Origin: JACVRW01 sp963764665
GTDB lineage: Bacteria; Actinomycetota; Thermoleophilia; Solirubrobacterales; Thermoleophilaceae
Assembly (NCBI GenBank): GCA_963764665.1
Contig: CAVXTL010000025.1
Coordinates: 62,001 to 126,000 of the forward strand
Length of the DNA stretch: 64,000 bases
Direction: 5' to 3'
In this document: piece after piece, positions 30,135-39,145 of the stretch
Position numbering within the stretch: the first letter of the stretch is position 1
Layout: each line of letters opens with the position of its first letter
Made by a program: the position numbers and the translations under genes
Notes under the pieces: generated by a model
What the model was told of the DNA's origin: nothing
The model's input: the letters and a program-made list of their open reading frames with translations, nothing else
Database searches by the model: none

Positions 30135-31625
30135 GGCCAGTCCCCCTGCTCGCATGCCAGGCGTATCGCCTCGAACACCGCATTGGCCTTGGCCTCGGTC
30201 TCGCGCGTCTCGTAGTCGGGGTCCGAGTCGGCCACGATGCCCGCGCCGGCCTGCACGTGCACCCTCCCGTCCTTGACGAGCGCGGAACGGATGTAGATGC
30301 AGGTGTCGAGCTCGCCGGTGTAGGACAGGTAGCCCACCGCCCCGCCGTACGGGCCCGCGCTTGACGGGCTCGAGCTCGTCGATGATCTGCATGGCGCGGA
30401 TCTTGGGCGCTCCGGACAGCGTGCCCGCAGGGAGCGAGGCGCGCAGGGCGTCCATCGGCGTGACCTCCTCGCGCAGCGTGCCGGAGACCGAGGAGACGAT
30501 GTGGATCACGTGCGAGTAGGTCTCCACGCCCATGAGCTCGTCCACCACGACGCTGCCGTACTCGCACACGCGCCCGAGGTCGTTGCGGCCGAGGTCCACC
30601 AGCATCACGTGCTCGGCGCGCTCCTTCTCGTCCGCGAGCAGCTCTCTGGCGCGCTCGATGTCTCCCTCCGGGGAGTCGGCGCGCGGCCGCGTGCCGGCGA
30701 TCGGGCGCTGCTCCGCGCGCCTGCCGGAGACGGTGACGAGCGACTCGGGCGAGGCGCCGGCGATCTCGAAGTCCTCGAAGTCGAGGAAGTACATGTACGG
30801 GCTGGGATTGACGGCGCGCAGCCCGCGGTAGATCGAGAACGCCTCGACGGGGCAGGCCGCGCTCCAGCGCTGGCTCGGAACGATCTGGTACGCGTCGCCG
30901 GCGCGGATGTACTCCTTGCAGCGCTCGACGGCGGCCGCGTAGCCCGCCGGGCCGAGATTGGACTCGAACTCGGCCGGCTCCCGGGGTCCCCCCTGCGTCC
31001 GCGGAACCGGCCCCGCCAGCCGCTCGCGAACGTCGGCGATCGTCTGCGCGGCCTCCGCGTAGGAGCGCTCGAGATCCTCGTCGGCCACCACGTTGGCCAG
31101 CACCGTGACCTCGTGGCGCAGGTGGTCGAACGCCACGAGCACGTCGGACACCATCAGCGCGAGATCGGGCACACCGGTGTCGTCCGGTCCCGCCGGCCCG
31201 ACGGTCGGCTCCGCCGTGCGCACGAGGTCGTAGCCGAACAGCCCCACCGCGCCGCCGGCGAAGGGCGGCAGCCCCTCGAGCGGCGCCGTGCGCCAGCGAC
31301 CTAGCTCCTCGGCCACGAGCGTGTAGGGGTCCTCCGCTTCGCGCTCCTCGCCGTCGACGGTGAGCCGGCCGCCCTCCATGCGGATCACGCTGCGCGGCCT
31401 GAAGCCGAGAAAGGACCAGCGCCCGACCCGCTGCCCCTGCTCGGCCGACTCGAGCAGGAACGAGGGCGCCCCGCCGCGCAGCTTGAGGTAGGCCGAGACC
31501 GGCGTTTCGCAGTCGGCGATGAACGTGTGCCGCAGCGGGACGAGCGAGTGATCGCGCGCGAGCCGGCGCACCTCCTCCAGCGATGGCACGAGCCGCAGCT
31601 CCGCGGGATCAGCGGCGACGGTCAT
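30131..31625 (-). pseudogene. trpE: Anthranilate synthase component I gene with apparent +1 frameshift
   Basis: Encodes TrpE, which converts chorismate to anthranilate, but is split in two frames. From ATG 31625 the frame carries the Trp-feedback motif SFLLESAEQG (about 57), PIAGTRPRAD and SLPAGTLSGAPKIRAMQIID, then derails after ELEPVKRGP. The conserved continuation YGGAVGYLSYTGELDTCIY is present one frame over and runs to a normal stop at 30131. One extra G in the run at 30351-30353 explains it; without it the product is about 497 residues, typical for TrpE. The pathway is otherwise complete, so a sequencing or assembly error is the likeliest cause. Its start lies 17 nt inside hisIE. Confidence 0.88.
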
Positions 31626-32217
31626 TCAGCACCTCGAAGGCTTGTGAGAGGCTCAGTCCGCGCGCCGCGAGCAGCACGTCGAGGTGGTAGAGCACGTCGG
31701 CCGCCTCCTCGGCCACGCGCTCGTCCGACTCCTCGGCCGCGGCCCGGGTGACCTCCTCGGCCTCCTCGCGCACCTTCTCGGCGCGCAGCTCCGGATCGCC
31801 CATCAGCCGGGCCGTGTGGCTGTCGGGGGCCTGCGCCGCGGCGCGCTCGGCCACGGTCCGCTCGAGCGTCCCGATCGCCTCGGCGGGCGAGGGCTCCGTG
31901 TCGCCGTTGTGGAAGCAGGTTCGCTCGCCCGTATGGCAGGCCGGCCCGGCGGGCTCCACCTGGGCCAGCAGGGCGTCGGCGTCGCAGTCCCAGCGCAGGC
32001 CGCGCACGCGCTGCACGTTCCCCGAGGTGGCGCCCTTGTGCCATAGCTCCTGCCGCGAGCGGCTCCAGAACCACAGCTCGCCGCTCTCGCGCGTGCGCCG
32101 CAGCGCCTCGCGATCCATGTACGCGAGCGTGAGCACCTCCCCCGTGCGCCAGTCCTGCACCACGCAGGGAAGCGGCCCCTTGTCCCAGGCCAGGCGGTCG
32201 TCGAGCGTCGAGTCCAT
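31609..32217 (-). CDS. hisIE: Bifunctional phosphoribosyl-AMP cyclohydrolase / phosphoribosyl-ATP pyrophosphatase
   Basis: A 202-residue fusion catalysing steps 2 and 3 of histidine synthesis. HisI domain (about 10-110): CVVQDWRTGEVLTLAYMDRE, WFWSRSRQELWHKGATSGN, and zinc ligands in WDCDADALL and CHTGERTCF. HisE domain (about 118-200): RLMGDPELRAEKVREEAEEV and EAADVLYHLDVLLAARGLSL. It is placed first before trpE and overlaps it by 17 nt, so histidine and tryptophan synthesis, both PRPP consumers, are expressed together. Confidence 0.95.
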   Translation of the reverse strand: MDSTLDDRLAWDKGPLPCVVQDWRTGEVLTLAYMDREALRRTRESGELWFWSRSRQELWHKGATSGNVQRVRGLRWDCDADALLAQVEPAGPACHTGERTCFHNGDTEPSPAEAIGTLERTVAERAAAQAPDSHTARLMGDPELRAEKVREEAEEVTRAAAEESDERVAEEAADVLYHLDVLLAARGLSLSQAFEVLNDRRR

Positions 32218-32225
32218 CGCGCTGA

Positions 32226-32999
32226 TTATGGAGGTGTCGAGTGGAGCGGCAGCTTGAGGAACTCCCACTGGATGTCCAGATCCTCGAACCCGAGCCGCCG
32301 ATACAGGTGCTGGGGCCAGTCCTCACCCTCGCTCAGGAGGAACACCGGATCGAGGCCGTCGGCGGCGGCCGCGTCCAGCGCAGCGAGCACCGCGGCCCGC
32401 GCGTGGCCACGGTTCCGGTGCGCCCCGAGCGTGCAGACCTGGTCGATCTGGCCGATCCCGTCGCGGTGCAGGAGCCGGCAGCACGAATACGGCCCCTCGG
32501 GCGGCGAGCCGAAGTCGCGCGCCCCGAACTCGCTGGTGTAGCGATCGTCCATCGCCTCGAGCTGGCGGACAGTCTCGCCGCCGCCACCCAGCGACTGCTC
32601 GGTGCGGAACTCGGCCAGCAGGCGCGCGCCGGCTTGCCGGCCCACCTCGGTGCCCAGGCCGGGGCGCGCCGCTCGGTCCGGGCCGCGCCGGAGCACCATC
32701 AGGATGAGCCGCGTGACGTTCCAGCCCAGTCGCGCCAGCTCCGGCGCCAGGCGCTCGCCGAGCTCGGTGTCCGGCACGAACAGCTGGCGGTGGCCCAGCG
32801 CGCCCTGCACCTCCTCGGCCTCGTCCACGACCTCGTCCAGGGTCACATCGGGGTTCTCCACCCGCAGGGCGTTCATCTGCCACACGCTCGGCAGGCTCGG
32901 AGTCATGAGGGCCGTGCCGCAGCGGACCGGCCGCACGTCGTCGCAGACCGCCTCCTCGCTCTCGTCGAGGAACCTCAGGATGCGCTCGAGCTCGGTCAC
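32226..32999 (-). CDS. GNAT-family N-acetyltransferase
   Basis: A 257-residue protein with a C-terminal GNAT fold. The acetyl-CoA-binding region is CTLGAHRNRGHARAAVLAAL (about 188), with Q/RxxGxG/A degenerate to HRNRGHA. The end DWPQHLYRRLGFEDLDIQWE matches the canonical YxxxGF. The N-terminal half resembles a second, degenerate GNAT unit. The substrate is unknown. GTG 32999 overlaps the era stop (GTGA). Confidence 0.82.
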   Translation of the reverse strand: MTELERILRFLDESEEAVCDDVRPVRCGTALMTPSLPSVWQMNALRVENPDVTLDEVVDEAEEVQGALGHRQLFVPDTELGERLAPELARLGWNVTRLILMVLRRGPDRAARPGLGTEVGRQAGARLLAEFRTEQSLGGGGETVRQLEAMDDRYTSEFGARDFGSPPEGPYSCCRLLHRDGIGQIDQVCTLGAHRNRGHARAAVLAALDAAAADGLDPVFLLSEGEDWPQHLYRRLGFEDLDIQWEFLKLPLHSTPP

Positions 33000-33877
33000 T
33001 CGATGCCGAGCCGGTCGAGCAGGCCCTCGTCGCGGCGCCAGCCGCGTCGGACGCGTACCTGGAGCTCCAGGTGCATGCGCTCGCCGCGGGAGCGCTCGAT
33101 CTCGCGCCGCGCGGCCGTCCCGATCGCCTTGATCATCCGGCCGCCCGACCCGACCAGGATCGCCTTCTGGGACTCGCTCTCGGCCCAGACCTGGGCGCGC
33201 ACCATCAGCAGGCCGTCGTCGCGCACCTCGATCTCGGACACCTCCACCTCCACGGCGTGCGGAAGCTCCTGACGCGTGCGGCGCAGCACCTGCTCGCGCA
33301 CGAGCTCGGCCAGGCGCACGTTCTCGGGCATGTCGGTGTGGTCCTCCGGCGGGTAGAGGAAGGGGCCCTCCGGCAGCAAGGTCACGAGGTGCTCCACCAG
33401 CGCGGGGACCCCGGTGCCCTTGCGGGCGCTGATCGGGAACACGTCGCCGGGCAGCCCGAGCTCGCCCGCCGCGGCCAGCGCCTGGACGGTGCCGGCCCTG
33501 TCGAGGCTGTCCACCTTGTTCACCGCGGTCACGGTGGCCACGCCGGCCCGCTCGATGGCGCGCGCGATGTAGCGGTCGCCCGGCCCCACCGTGTGCTCGC
33601 CGTTCAGCACGAACAGCGCGGCGTCGGCGTCGCCCAGCGCGCGCTCCACCTGGCGTTGCATCCGCTCGGTGAGCGTGTCGCGCGGGCGCTGCACGCCCGG
33701 CAGGTCCACGAGCACGAGCTGCCAGTCGTCGCCGGTCACGATGCCGCGCACCTCGCGACGGGTGGTCTGCGGCTTGTCGGACACGATCGCCACCTTGTCG
33801 TCCACGATCGCGTTCACCAGCGTGGACTTGCCGGCGTTCGGCCGTCCGGCGAGCGCCACGAACCCGGATCGCGTCAT
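32996..33877 (-). CDS. era: GTPase Era
   Basis: A 293-residue GTPase that matures 16S rRNA and the 30S subunit. G1 GRPNAGKSTLVN, G2 region SDKPQTTRREVRGI, G3 VDLPGVQRP, G4 NKVDSLD, G5 ISARKGTG. The C-terminal KH domain carries ILVGSGGRMIKAIGTAARRE. It is in the conserved order phoH-ybeY-era, each overlapping by four bases. Confidence 0.97.
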   Translation of the reverse strand: MTRSGFVALAGRPNAGKSTLVNAIVDDKVAIVSDKPQTTRREVRGIVTGDDWQLVLVDLPGVQRPRDTLTERMQRQVERALGDADAALFVLNGEHTVGPGDRYIARAIERAGVATVTAVNKVDSLDRAGTVQALAAAGELGLPGDVFPISARKGTGVPALVEHLVTLLPEGPFLYPPEDHTDMPENVRLAELVREQVLRRTRQELPHAVEVEVSEIEVRDDGLLMVRAQVWAESESQKAILVGSGGRMIKAIGTAARREIERSRGERMHLELQVRVRRGWRRDEGLLDRLGIE

Positions 33878-34248
33878 CCGGAGCCCAGCCCGGTCATCAC
33901 CTGACGCTGGAGATCGAGCATCTCTCCGGAGTCGCGCTCGTGGTCGTATCCGCAGAGGTGGAGCACGCCGTGCACCACCGCCTCGGTCAGGTCGGTGGTG
34001 TGCTCCGGGCAGACCACGACGTCACCCAGCTCACGCGGACCCGCGCTCGCGCTGAGCTCGTCCACCGGGAACGAGAGCACGTCCGTGGGGCTGTCGAGGC
34101 CGCGGTGCTCGCGGTTGAGCCGCCGGATCTCCTCCTCGCCGACGAAAGCGACTGCAAGGTGACCCTCGGCCACGCCGGCGGCGCGAAGCGCGGCCTCGGC
34201 CGGCGCGCGCAGCTCTCCCGGAGCGTCGATGAGATCCAGCTCGATCAG
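33874..34248 (-). CDS. ybeY: Endoribonuclease YbeY (CTG start)
   Basis: A zinc endoribonuclease for 16S rRNA 3' processing. The metal site is HGVLHLCGYDHERD (near the C-terminus), with RLNREHRGLDSPTDVLSFPV in the middle. The first ATG/GTG codon (GTG at 34173) would remove the first helix. In frame, CTG at 34248 overlaps the phoH stop as CTGA and gives IELDLIDAPGELRAPAEAAL, matching the family N-terminus, for 124 residues. The 4-nt overlap is the standard junction in this operon, so CTG initiation is well supported. Confidence 0.92.
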   Translation of the reverse strand: MIELDLIDAPGELRAPAEAALRAAGVAEGHLAVAFVGEEEIRRLNREHRGLDSPTDVLSFPVDELSASAGPRELGDVVVCPEHTTDLTEAVVHGVLHLCGYDHERDSGEMLDLQRQVMTGLGSG

Positions 34249-35225
34249 GCTTGTCCGTGGCGCCGGGCCTCGCGGAGCGGCGGGGCCTGGTTCTCCGCGT
34301 ACTCGTTGTAGGCGGCCACGATCCGCTGGACGAGCTTGTGCCGCACCACGTCCTCGCCGCCGAACCGCACGAACTCGATGCCCTCCACGTTCTCGAGGAT
34401 GTCGCCGATCACGAGCAGGCCGGAGCGCTGGTCCTTGGGAAGATCGATCTGCGTCACGTCGCCGGTGACCACCATCTTCGAGTTGAAGCCGAGCCGCGTG
34501 AGGAACATCTTGATCTGCTCCGGGCTCGTGTTCTGGGCCTCGTCGAGGATGATGAACGAGTCGTTGAGGGTCCGACCGCGCATGAACGCGAGCGGTGCGA
34601 CCTCGATCACGCCCCGCTCGAGGTGCTGGTTGACCTTCTCCGGCTCGAGCATGTCGTAGAGGGCGTCGAAGAGCGGCCGCAGGTACGGATCGACCTTGGC
34701 CATCAGGTCGCCCGGCAGGAATCCGAGCCGCTCGCCCGCCTCCACCGCCGGCCGCGTGAGCACGATGCGGTTGACCTCGCGCCGCGACAGCGCCGCCACG
34801 GCCATGGCCACGGCCAGGAACGACTTGCCGGTGCCGGCCGGGCCGATCCCCACCGAGATGGTGTTGCGGCGGATCGCGTCCACGTACCGCTTCTGGTTCA
34901 CGGTCTTGGGAGCCACACGCAGGCCGCGGTGGCGCCAGACCACGTCCTCGAGGATGCGGCTCGGGCTCTCGTGGCGGTCGAGCGCGCTGGCGATGGCCTC
35001 GATCGTGCCGGGGGCGATGTCGTGTCCGGCTCGCACCAGGTCGCTCAGCTCGCGCACCACGGTCCGGCCCATGGCCACGTCCTCCTCGGAGCCGTCGAGC
35101 GTGAGCACGTTGCCGCGCAGGAACACGTCGCAGTCCAGGTGCTGCTCGAGCGTCTTCATGATCACGTCGCCGGGTCCGGCCAGCTCCGCGGCCACCTCGT
35201 TGTCCAGCTCGATCTGGGTGCGCAC
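34245..35225 (-). CDS. phoH: PhoH-like ATPase
   Basis: A 326-residue PhoL/YbeZ-type protein. An N-terminal KH-like region (about 20-110) precedes the ATPase domain with Walker A GIGPAGTGKSFLAVAMAV (about 136) and Walker B FIILDEAQNTSPEQ (about 233), plus QIDLPKDQRSGL. It is linked functionally with YbeY and Era in RNA metabolism. It starts at GTG 35225, 13 nt after the yqeY stop. Confidence 0.95.
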   Translation of the reverse strand: MRTQIELDNEVAAELAGPGDVIMKTLEQHLDCDVFLRGNVLTLDGSEEDVAMGRTVVRELSDLVRAGHDIAPGTIEAIASALDRHESPSRILEDVVWRHRGLRVAPKTVNQKRYVDAIRRNTISVGIGPAGTGKSFLAVAMAVAALSRREVNRIVLTRPAVEAGERLGFLPGDLMAKVDPYLRPLFDALYDMLEPEKVNQHLERGVIEVAPLAFMRGRTLNDSFIILDEAQNTSPEQIKMFLTRLGFNSKMVVTGDVTQIDLPKDQRSGLLVIGDILENVEGIEFVRFGGEDVVRHKLVQRIVAAYNEYAENQAPPLREARRHGQA

Positions 35226-35238
35226 TACGGCAGCCCCA

Positions 35239-35670
35239 TCAGGGCGTCAGCTTCTCCTTGACCACGGCGCTCACACGCTTGCCGTCTGCCCGGCCCTTGA
35301 CCTGCGGCATCACGAGCGCCATCACCTTGCCCATCTCGGCGGGGGAGCTCGCCCCCGACTCGGCCACCGCGTCGCCCACGATCGCGTGCAGCTCCTCCTC
35401 GGAGAGCTGCGCCGGCATGTAGCCCGCGATCAGCTCCGCCTCGCGCTCCTCGGCTGCGGCCAGATCGTCGCGTCCGCCGTCGCGGTACGCCTCGGCCGCC
35501 TCCAGACGGCGCTTGCGCTCGCGCTGGAGGACCTCCACGTCGTCGCTGCCACCGTCCTTCACGGCCTTCTGAAGCTCGCTCACTATCAGCCGCAGGGCGT
35601 TCACCCGCTCGCGCTCGCCGGCCTTCATGGCGGTGGTCACGTCTGTCTTCACCTGTTCGAGCACGGACAT
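35239..35670 (-). CDS. yqeY: GatB/YqeY domain protein
   Basis: A 143-residue free-standing GatB tail/YqeY domain protein: KTDVTTAMKAGERERVNALR at the N-terminus, then AELIAGYMPAQLSEEELHAI and a C-terminal MPQVKGRADGKRVSAVVKE. The homologous domain in GatB binds tRNA; the free-standing form is of uncertain role. TACACT lies 6 nt before the ATG, so this gene heads the yqeY-phoH-ybeY-era-GNAT run. Confidence 0.92.
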   Translation of the reverse strand: MSVLEQVKTDVTTAMKAGERERVNALRLIVSELQKAVKDGGSDDVEVLQRERKRRLEAAEAYRDGGRDDLAAAEEREAELIAGYMPAQLSEEELHAIVGDAVAESGASSPAEMGKVMALVMPQVKGRADGKRVSAVVKEKLTP

Positions 35671-35676
35671 GGTTCA

Positions 35677-35682
35677 AGTGTA
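35677..35682 (-). promoter_or_regulatory. Putative -10 element of yqeY operon
   Basis: TACACT on the minus strand, 6 nt before the yqeY ATG at 35670; a leaderless mRNA is predicted. Confidence 0.45.
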
Positions 35683-35753
35683 GGCGGGGCCGGTGCGTTT
35701 AGGACGGGTCACCGGACGTCAAGCCGGTCCCGCAAACGGCCGACGAAGGGGAC

Positions 35754-35984
35754 ATGACCACTGCGCTGCGCTCGCGGCCCAGCGCCCACGCGCGCCAGCT
35801 GATCCTCCAGGAAGTCGAGGCGCACCCGTACATCCAGCAGCGCGACCTCGCGGCGCGACTGCACGACGACACGGGGCTCGCCGAGTCGACCCTCATCACG
35901 CTGTTTCAGGCGCTCACTCGCACGGGCGAGCTGGAGCCCGGCCTCGACGGCCGGCGCAGGACCTATCGGCTGCCGTTGAGGTAG
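35754..35984 (+). CDS. Small winged-helix-like DNA-binding protein
   Basis: A 76-residue basic protein. Residues 10-70 read as a winged helix: ARQLILQEVEAHPYIQQRDL, then LHDDTGLAESTLITLFQALT as the recognition helix region and a wing GLDGRRRTYRLPL. It resembles small replication/transcription-repressor-type domains, but no specific family is certain. GAAGGGG lies close before the ATG. The gene stands alone between two minus-strand units and its 3' end overlaps the convergent oxidase gene by 22 nt. Confidence 0.6.
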   Translation: MTTALRSRPSAHARQLILQEVEAHPYIQQRDLAARLHDDTGLAESTLITLFQALTRTGELEPGLDGRRRTYRLPLR

Positions 35985-37210
35985 AGCGCCTCCGGCCCCA
36001 CGTCGGCAGCCGACGAATAGCCGGCCAGGCCCATCGTGAGGTCGAAGTCGGCGTGCACGTCGCGGAGCACCTGGCGCACGCCCTGCTCGCCCGCCAGCGC
36101 GAGCGCATAGATGTAGGGGCGCCCGAGCAGGACGGCGCGCGCGCCGAGGGCCAGCGCCTTGAACACGTCTGCTCCGCTGCGCACGCCGCTGTCGAGCAGA
36201 ACCGGCACGGCGCCGTTCACCGCCTGCACCACGTCCGGCAGCGCGTCGAGGGTCGCGATGGCCCCGTCCACCTGCCGGCCGCCGTGGTTCGACACGATCA
36301 GGCCGTCCACGCCGAAGTCGAGCGCGCGGCGCGCGTCGTCGGGGTGGCAGATGCCCTTGAGCAGGATCGGCAGGCGGGTGCGCTCGCGCAGGAACGGCAG
36401 GTCGTCCCAGTTGAGCGAGGGCCGCGAGTAGATCTCCACGAAGCGCTGCACCGACTCGCGCGAGATGCGCCGCCGCACCAGCGAGAACAGGGTGGAGAGG
36501 GCGCTGGGAGTCGGCCGCGGCCGCGGCGCGTCCACCGCCGCCCGCGGAGCCGCGCTCTCCTCCTCCACGAGCCGCTGGAACACCGGGTCGCTGGTGTACT
36601 GGGCGATCCCCATGCCGCGCAGGAACGGCAGGAATCCCATGTCGAGGTCGCGGGTGCGCCAGCCCAGGAGCGTCGTGTCGAGCGTGACCACGATCGCCTC
36701 GCATCCACACGCCTCGGCCCGCGAGACGAAGCTCTCCACGAGCTCGTTCGAGGTGCTCCAGTAGAGCTGGAACCAGCGCGGGCTGTCGCCGAGCGCCTCG
36801 GCCACCCGCTCCATGGGCACCGACGCCTGATTGGAGAAGACCATCGGCACCCCCTCCCCCGCCGCCGCCCGCGCGGTCGCGAGGTCGGCGTCCGGGTGCG
36901 CCATCTCCGCCACGCCGATCGGCGCCAGCAGGAACGGCGCCGCCAGGCGGCGCCCGAAGAGCTCGACCGACGTATCCCGCCGCGCTGCGTCGCGCAGCAT
37001 GCGCGGAACGATCCGGTGTCGGCCGAACGCCGCGCGGTTGGCCCGCATCGTGGCGCCCGTGCCCGCGCCACCCGCGATGTAGGCGAAGGCCTCGGGCCGC
37101 ATCACCTTCTCGGCCTCGGCCTCCAGGCGGGTCAGATCGGTGGAGACGCGGGGCCTACGCCCCGAGACCCCGTCCAGGTACACCTGCTGCTGTCGTAGCC
37201 GCCCGTCCAT
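35963..37210 (-). CDS. FMN-dependent alpha-hydroxyacid oxidase (lactate 2-monooxygenase-like)
   Basis: A 415-residue TIM-barrel flavoenzyme. FMN and active-site motifs include APIGVAEMAHPDADLATARA (about 95), IVVTLDTTLLGWRTRDLD, LPILLKGICHPDDARRALDF with the catalytic lysine, VSNHGGRQVDGAIATLDALP with the catalytic His, and LDSGVRSGADVFKALALGA. The length and the RxxQVYLDGVSG N-terminus are closer to lactate 2-monooxygenase than to cytochrome-linked lactate dehydrogenase. Substrate identity is unproven. Its ATG lies 56 nt inside prmA, and its 3' end overlaps the small HTH gene. Confidence 0.88.
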   Translation of the reverse strand: MDGRLRQQQVYLDGVSGRRPRVSTDLTRLEAEAEKVMRPEAFAYIAGGAGTGATMRANRAAFGRHRIVPRMLRDAARRDTSVELFGRRLAAPFLLAPIGVAEMAHPDADLATARAAAGEGVPMVFSNQASVPMERVAEALGDSPRWFQLYWSTSNELVESFVSRAEACGCEAIVVTLDTTLLGWRTRDLDMGFLPFLRGMGIAQYTSDPVFQRLVEEESAAPRAAVDAPRPRPTPSALSTLFSLVRRRISRESVQRFVEIYSRPSLNWDDLPFLRERTRLPILLKGICHPDDARRALDFGVDGLIVSNHGGRQVDGAIATLDALPDVVQAVNGAVPVLLDSGVRSGADVFKALALGARAVLLGRPYIYALALAGEQGVRQVLRDVHADFDLTMGLAGYSSAADVGPEALYLNGSR

Positions 37211-38021
37211 CGCCGGCGGGTTCTACCAGCAGCAGCGCGCTCCACCCCGCGTCGGTCAGCCGCGCCGACTCGCGGAGCGGCGCGAACGCCGCGGCCACCT
37301 CGTCCTCCTCGCCCACCAGGAGCCCGGACGCGATCAGCGCCCGCGGCGGGCGGGCCATCAGCGCCGCCACGCGCAGGAGCAGCGGGCGCACGAGGTTCGC
37401 GGCAACCACGTCGGCCTCCGGCGGCGGGCCGTCGCGTAGGTCGAGCCGTCCCACATCGTCGAGCCGAATCCCGTTCACGCGGGCGTTCTCGATCGTGGCC
37501 TCCACCGCCGCCTGCTCCGCGTCCACCGCCCTGACCGGCGCGAAGCCGAGCCGTGCCGCGGCCAGCGCCAGCACGCCGGAGCCGCAGCCGAGGTCCACGA
37601 AGGACCCGCGCGCCTCCAGGCCCAGCAGCAGCTCGAGGGAGAGCCGGGTGGTGGGATGCGCGCCCGTGCCGAACGCCTGCCCGGGATCCACCACGAACTC
37701 CTCGATTCCCGGCTCGTCCACCGGGGGCTCCCAGGGCGGTCGCACGCGCAGCCGCCCGCTCACCACAACCGGCCGGTGGAAGCGCCGCCAGCGCTCGGCC
37801 CAGTCGTCGGCCACCTCGTCGCCGCTCACGAGCACGCGCACGCCGGCCACCTCGGCCTCGCCGCGGGGCAGCGCGGGCAGCTCGCCGGGAGCGCCGTAGA
37901 CGGCGTACTCCACGAATCCCTCCCCGTCCACCTGCTCCACGCCGGACGGAGCCATCTCCAGCAGCGCCGCGAGCACCAGCTCGGCGTCAGCCGCGGGCGC
38001 CCTCACGGCCAGGCGGATCAG
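37155..38021 (-). CDS. prmA: Ribosomal protein L11 methyltransferase (CTG start)
   Basis: A 288-residue SAM-dependent methyltransferase trimethylating L11. The SAM site FVDLGCGSGVLALAAARLG (about 150), VDPGQAFGTGAHPTTRLSLE just before it, and VVAANLVRPLLLRVA (about 215) match PrmA. The start is CTG at 38021, which overlaps the dnaJ stop as CTGA and gives IRLAVRAPAADAELVLAALL, the expected N-terminus. A GTG at 38006 is the only ordinary codon nearby and would trim five residues. The oxidase gene downstream begins inside its last 56 nt. Confidence 0.92.
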   Translation of the reverse strand: MIRLAVRAPAADAELVLAALLEMAPSGVEQVDGEGFVEYAVYGAPGELPALPRGEAEVAGVRVLVSGDEVADDWAERWRRFHRPVVVSGRLRVRPPWEPPVDEPGIEEFVVDPGQAFGTGAHPTTRLSLELLLGLEARGSFVDLGCGSGVLALAAARLGFAPVRAVDAEQAAVEATIENARVNGIRLDDVGRLDLRDGPPPEADVVAANLVRPLLLRVAALMARPPRALIASGLLVGEEDEVAAAFAPLRESARLTDAGWSALLLVEPAGDGRAATTAAGVPGRGLGA

Positions 38022-39145
38022 CGGAACGCGCGCCTGACCTTGGCCAGCAGGGACTCGTCGTCGCCCGGCTCGGCCAGGTTCTCGTCCGTGAGCGATCCGC
38101 GCAGCTCCTCGAGCAGCTCCTGCTGGCGTGCCGAGAGGTTTCGCGGGATCACCACGTTCATCACCACGCGCTGGTCGCCGCGACGGCCGCGCCCGATCGT
38201 GGGCATGCCACGGCCGCGGAGCGTGACCACCGTGCCCGGCTGGGTGCCGGCGGGCACGTCCAGCTCCTCGTCGCCGTCGAGCGTGGCCACCGTGACGGTG
38301 GCCCCGAGGGCGGCTGCGGGGGCGGGCACGTCCACGACGGTCACCAGGTCGCTTCCGTCGCGCAGGAAGCGCTCGTCGGCCGCAACGCGCACCAGCACGT
38401 AGAGGTCGCCCGGAGGGCCGCCGCGCTCGCCGGCGTGGCCGCGTCCGGTCAGCCGGATCCGCTGCTCGTCGGCGATTCCGGCGGGCACGTCCACCGACAG
38501 GGTCTTGCGCACCGCCTTGCGCCCGCGACCGGCGCAGGCCTCGCAGGGCTGCGACGGGATCTTGCCCTCGCCGTCGCACACGTCGCAGGCCTGCTCGCGC
38601 ACGAGCTGGCCGAACGCGGTGCGGGTTACCGCTCGCAGGCGGCCGGCGCCGTCGCAGCGCCCGCAGGTCTCGATCGGGGTGCCGGGCTCGGCACGGTTGC
38701 CATGGCAGCGCTCGCAGGCGTCCACCAGGTCGTAGGACACCTCGACCGTGTCGCCGCGAGCGGCCTGCTCCAGGGTGATCTCCACCGCCACGCCCACGTC
38801 GCCGCCCTGCACCCGGCCCGCGCCGCGGCCGGCACCGCCGCCGAACGGGTCGCCGCCGAAGAAGGCGTCGAAGATGTCCCCGAAGGACCCGAAGCCGTGG
38901 GCGGTGGACGCGAAGCCGCCCGACTCGAGCCCCTCGAAGCCGTAGCGGTCGAAGGTGGCGCGGCGCTCGGCGTCGGAGAGGATCTCGTAGGCCTCGGCGG
39001 CCTCCTTGAACTTCTCCTCGGCCTCCGGGTCGTGGTTGTTCACGTCCGGGTGCAGCTCGCGGGCGAGCGCGCGGAAGGCCTTCTTGACCCCGCGCTCGTC
39101 GGCGTCACGGCCTACGCCCAGCACCTCGTACGGGTCGCGCCTCAC
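38018..39145 (-). CDS. dnaJ: Chaperone DnaJ (DnaJ2-type)
   Basis: A 375-residue co-chaperone of DnaK. J domain (1-70) with HPD in ARELHPDVNNHD, a Gly/Phe region, a zinc-binding domain with four CxxCxGxG-type motifs (CERCHGNR, CGRCDGAG, CDVCDGEG, CEACAGRG; about 135-205) and a C-terminal substrate domain. Directly downstream of hrcA (GTGA overlap) without grpE or dnaK nearby, as in the actinobacterial hrcA-dnaJ2 pair. Confidence 0.95.
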   Translation of the reverse strand: MRRDPYEVLGVGRDADERGVKKAFRALARELHPDVNNHDPEAEEKFKEAAEAYEILSDAERRATFDRYGFEGLESGGFASTAHGFGSFGDIFDAFFGGDPFGGGAGRGAGRVQGGDVGVAVEITLEQAARGDTVEVSYDLVDACERCHGNRAEPGTPIETCGRCDGAGRLRAVTRTAFGQLVREQACDVCDGEGKIPSQPCEACAGRGRKAVRKTLSVDVPAGIADEQRIRLTGRGHAGERGGPPGDLYVLVRVAADERFLRDGSDLVTVVDVPAPAAALGATVTVATLDGDEELDVPAGTQPGTVVTLRGRGMPTIGRGRRGDQRVVMNVVIPRNLSARQQELLEELRGSLTDENLAEPGDDESLLAKVRRAFR

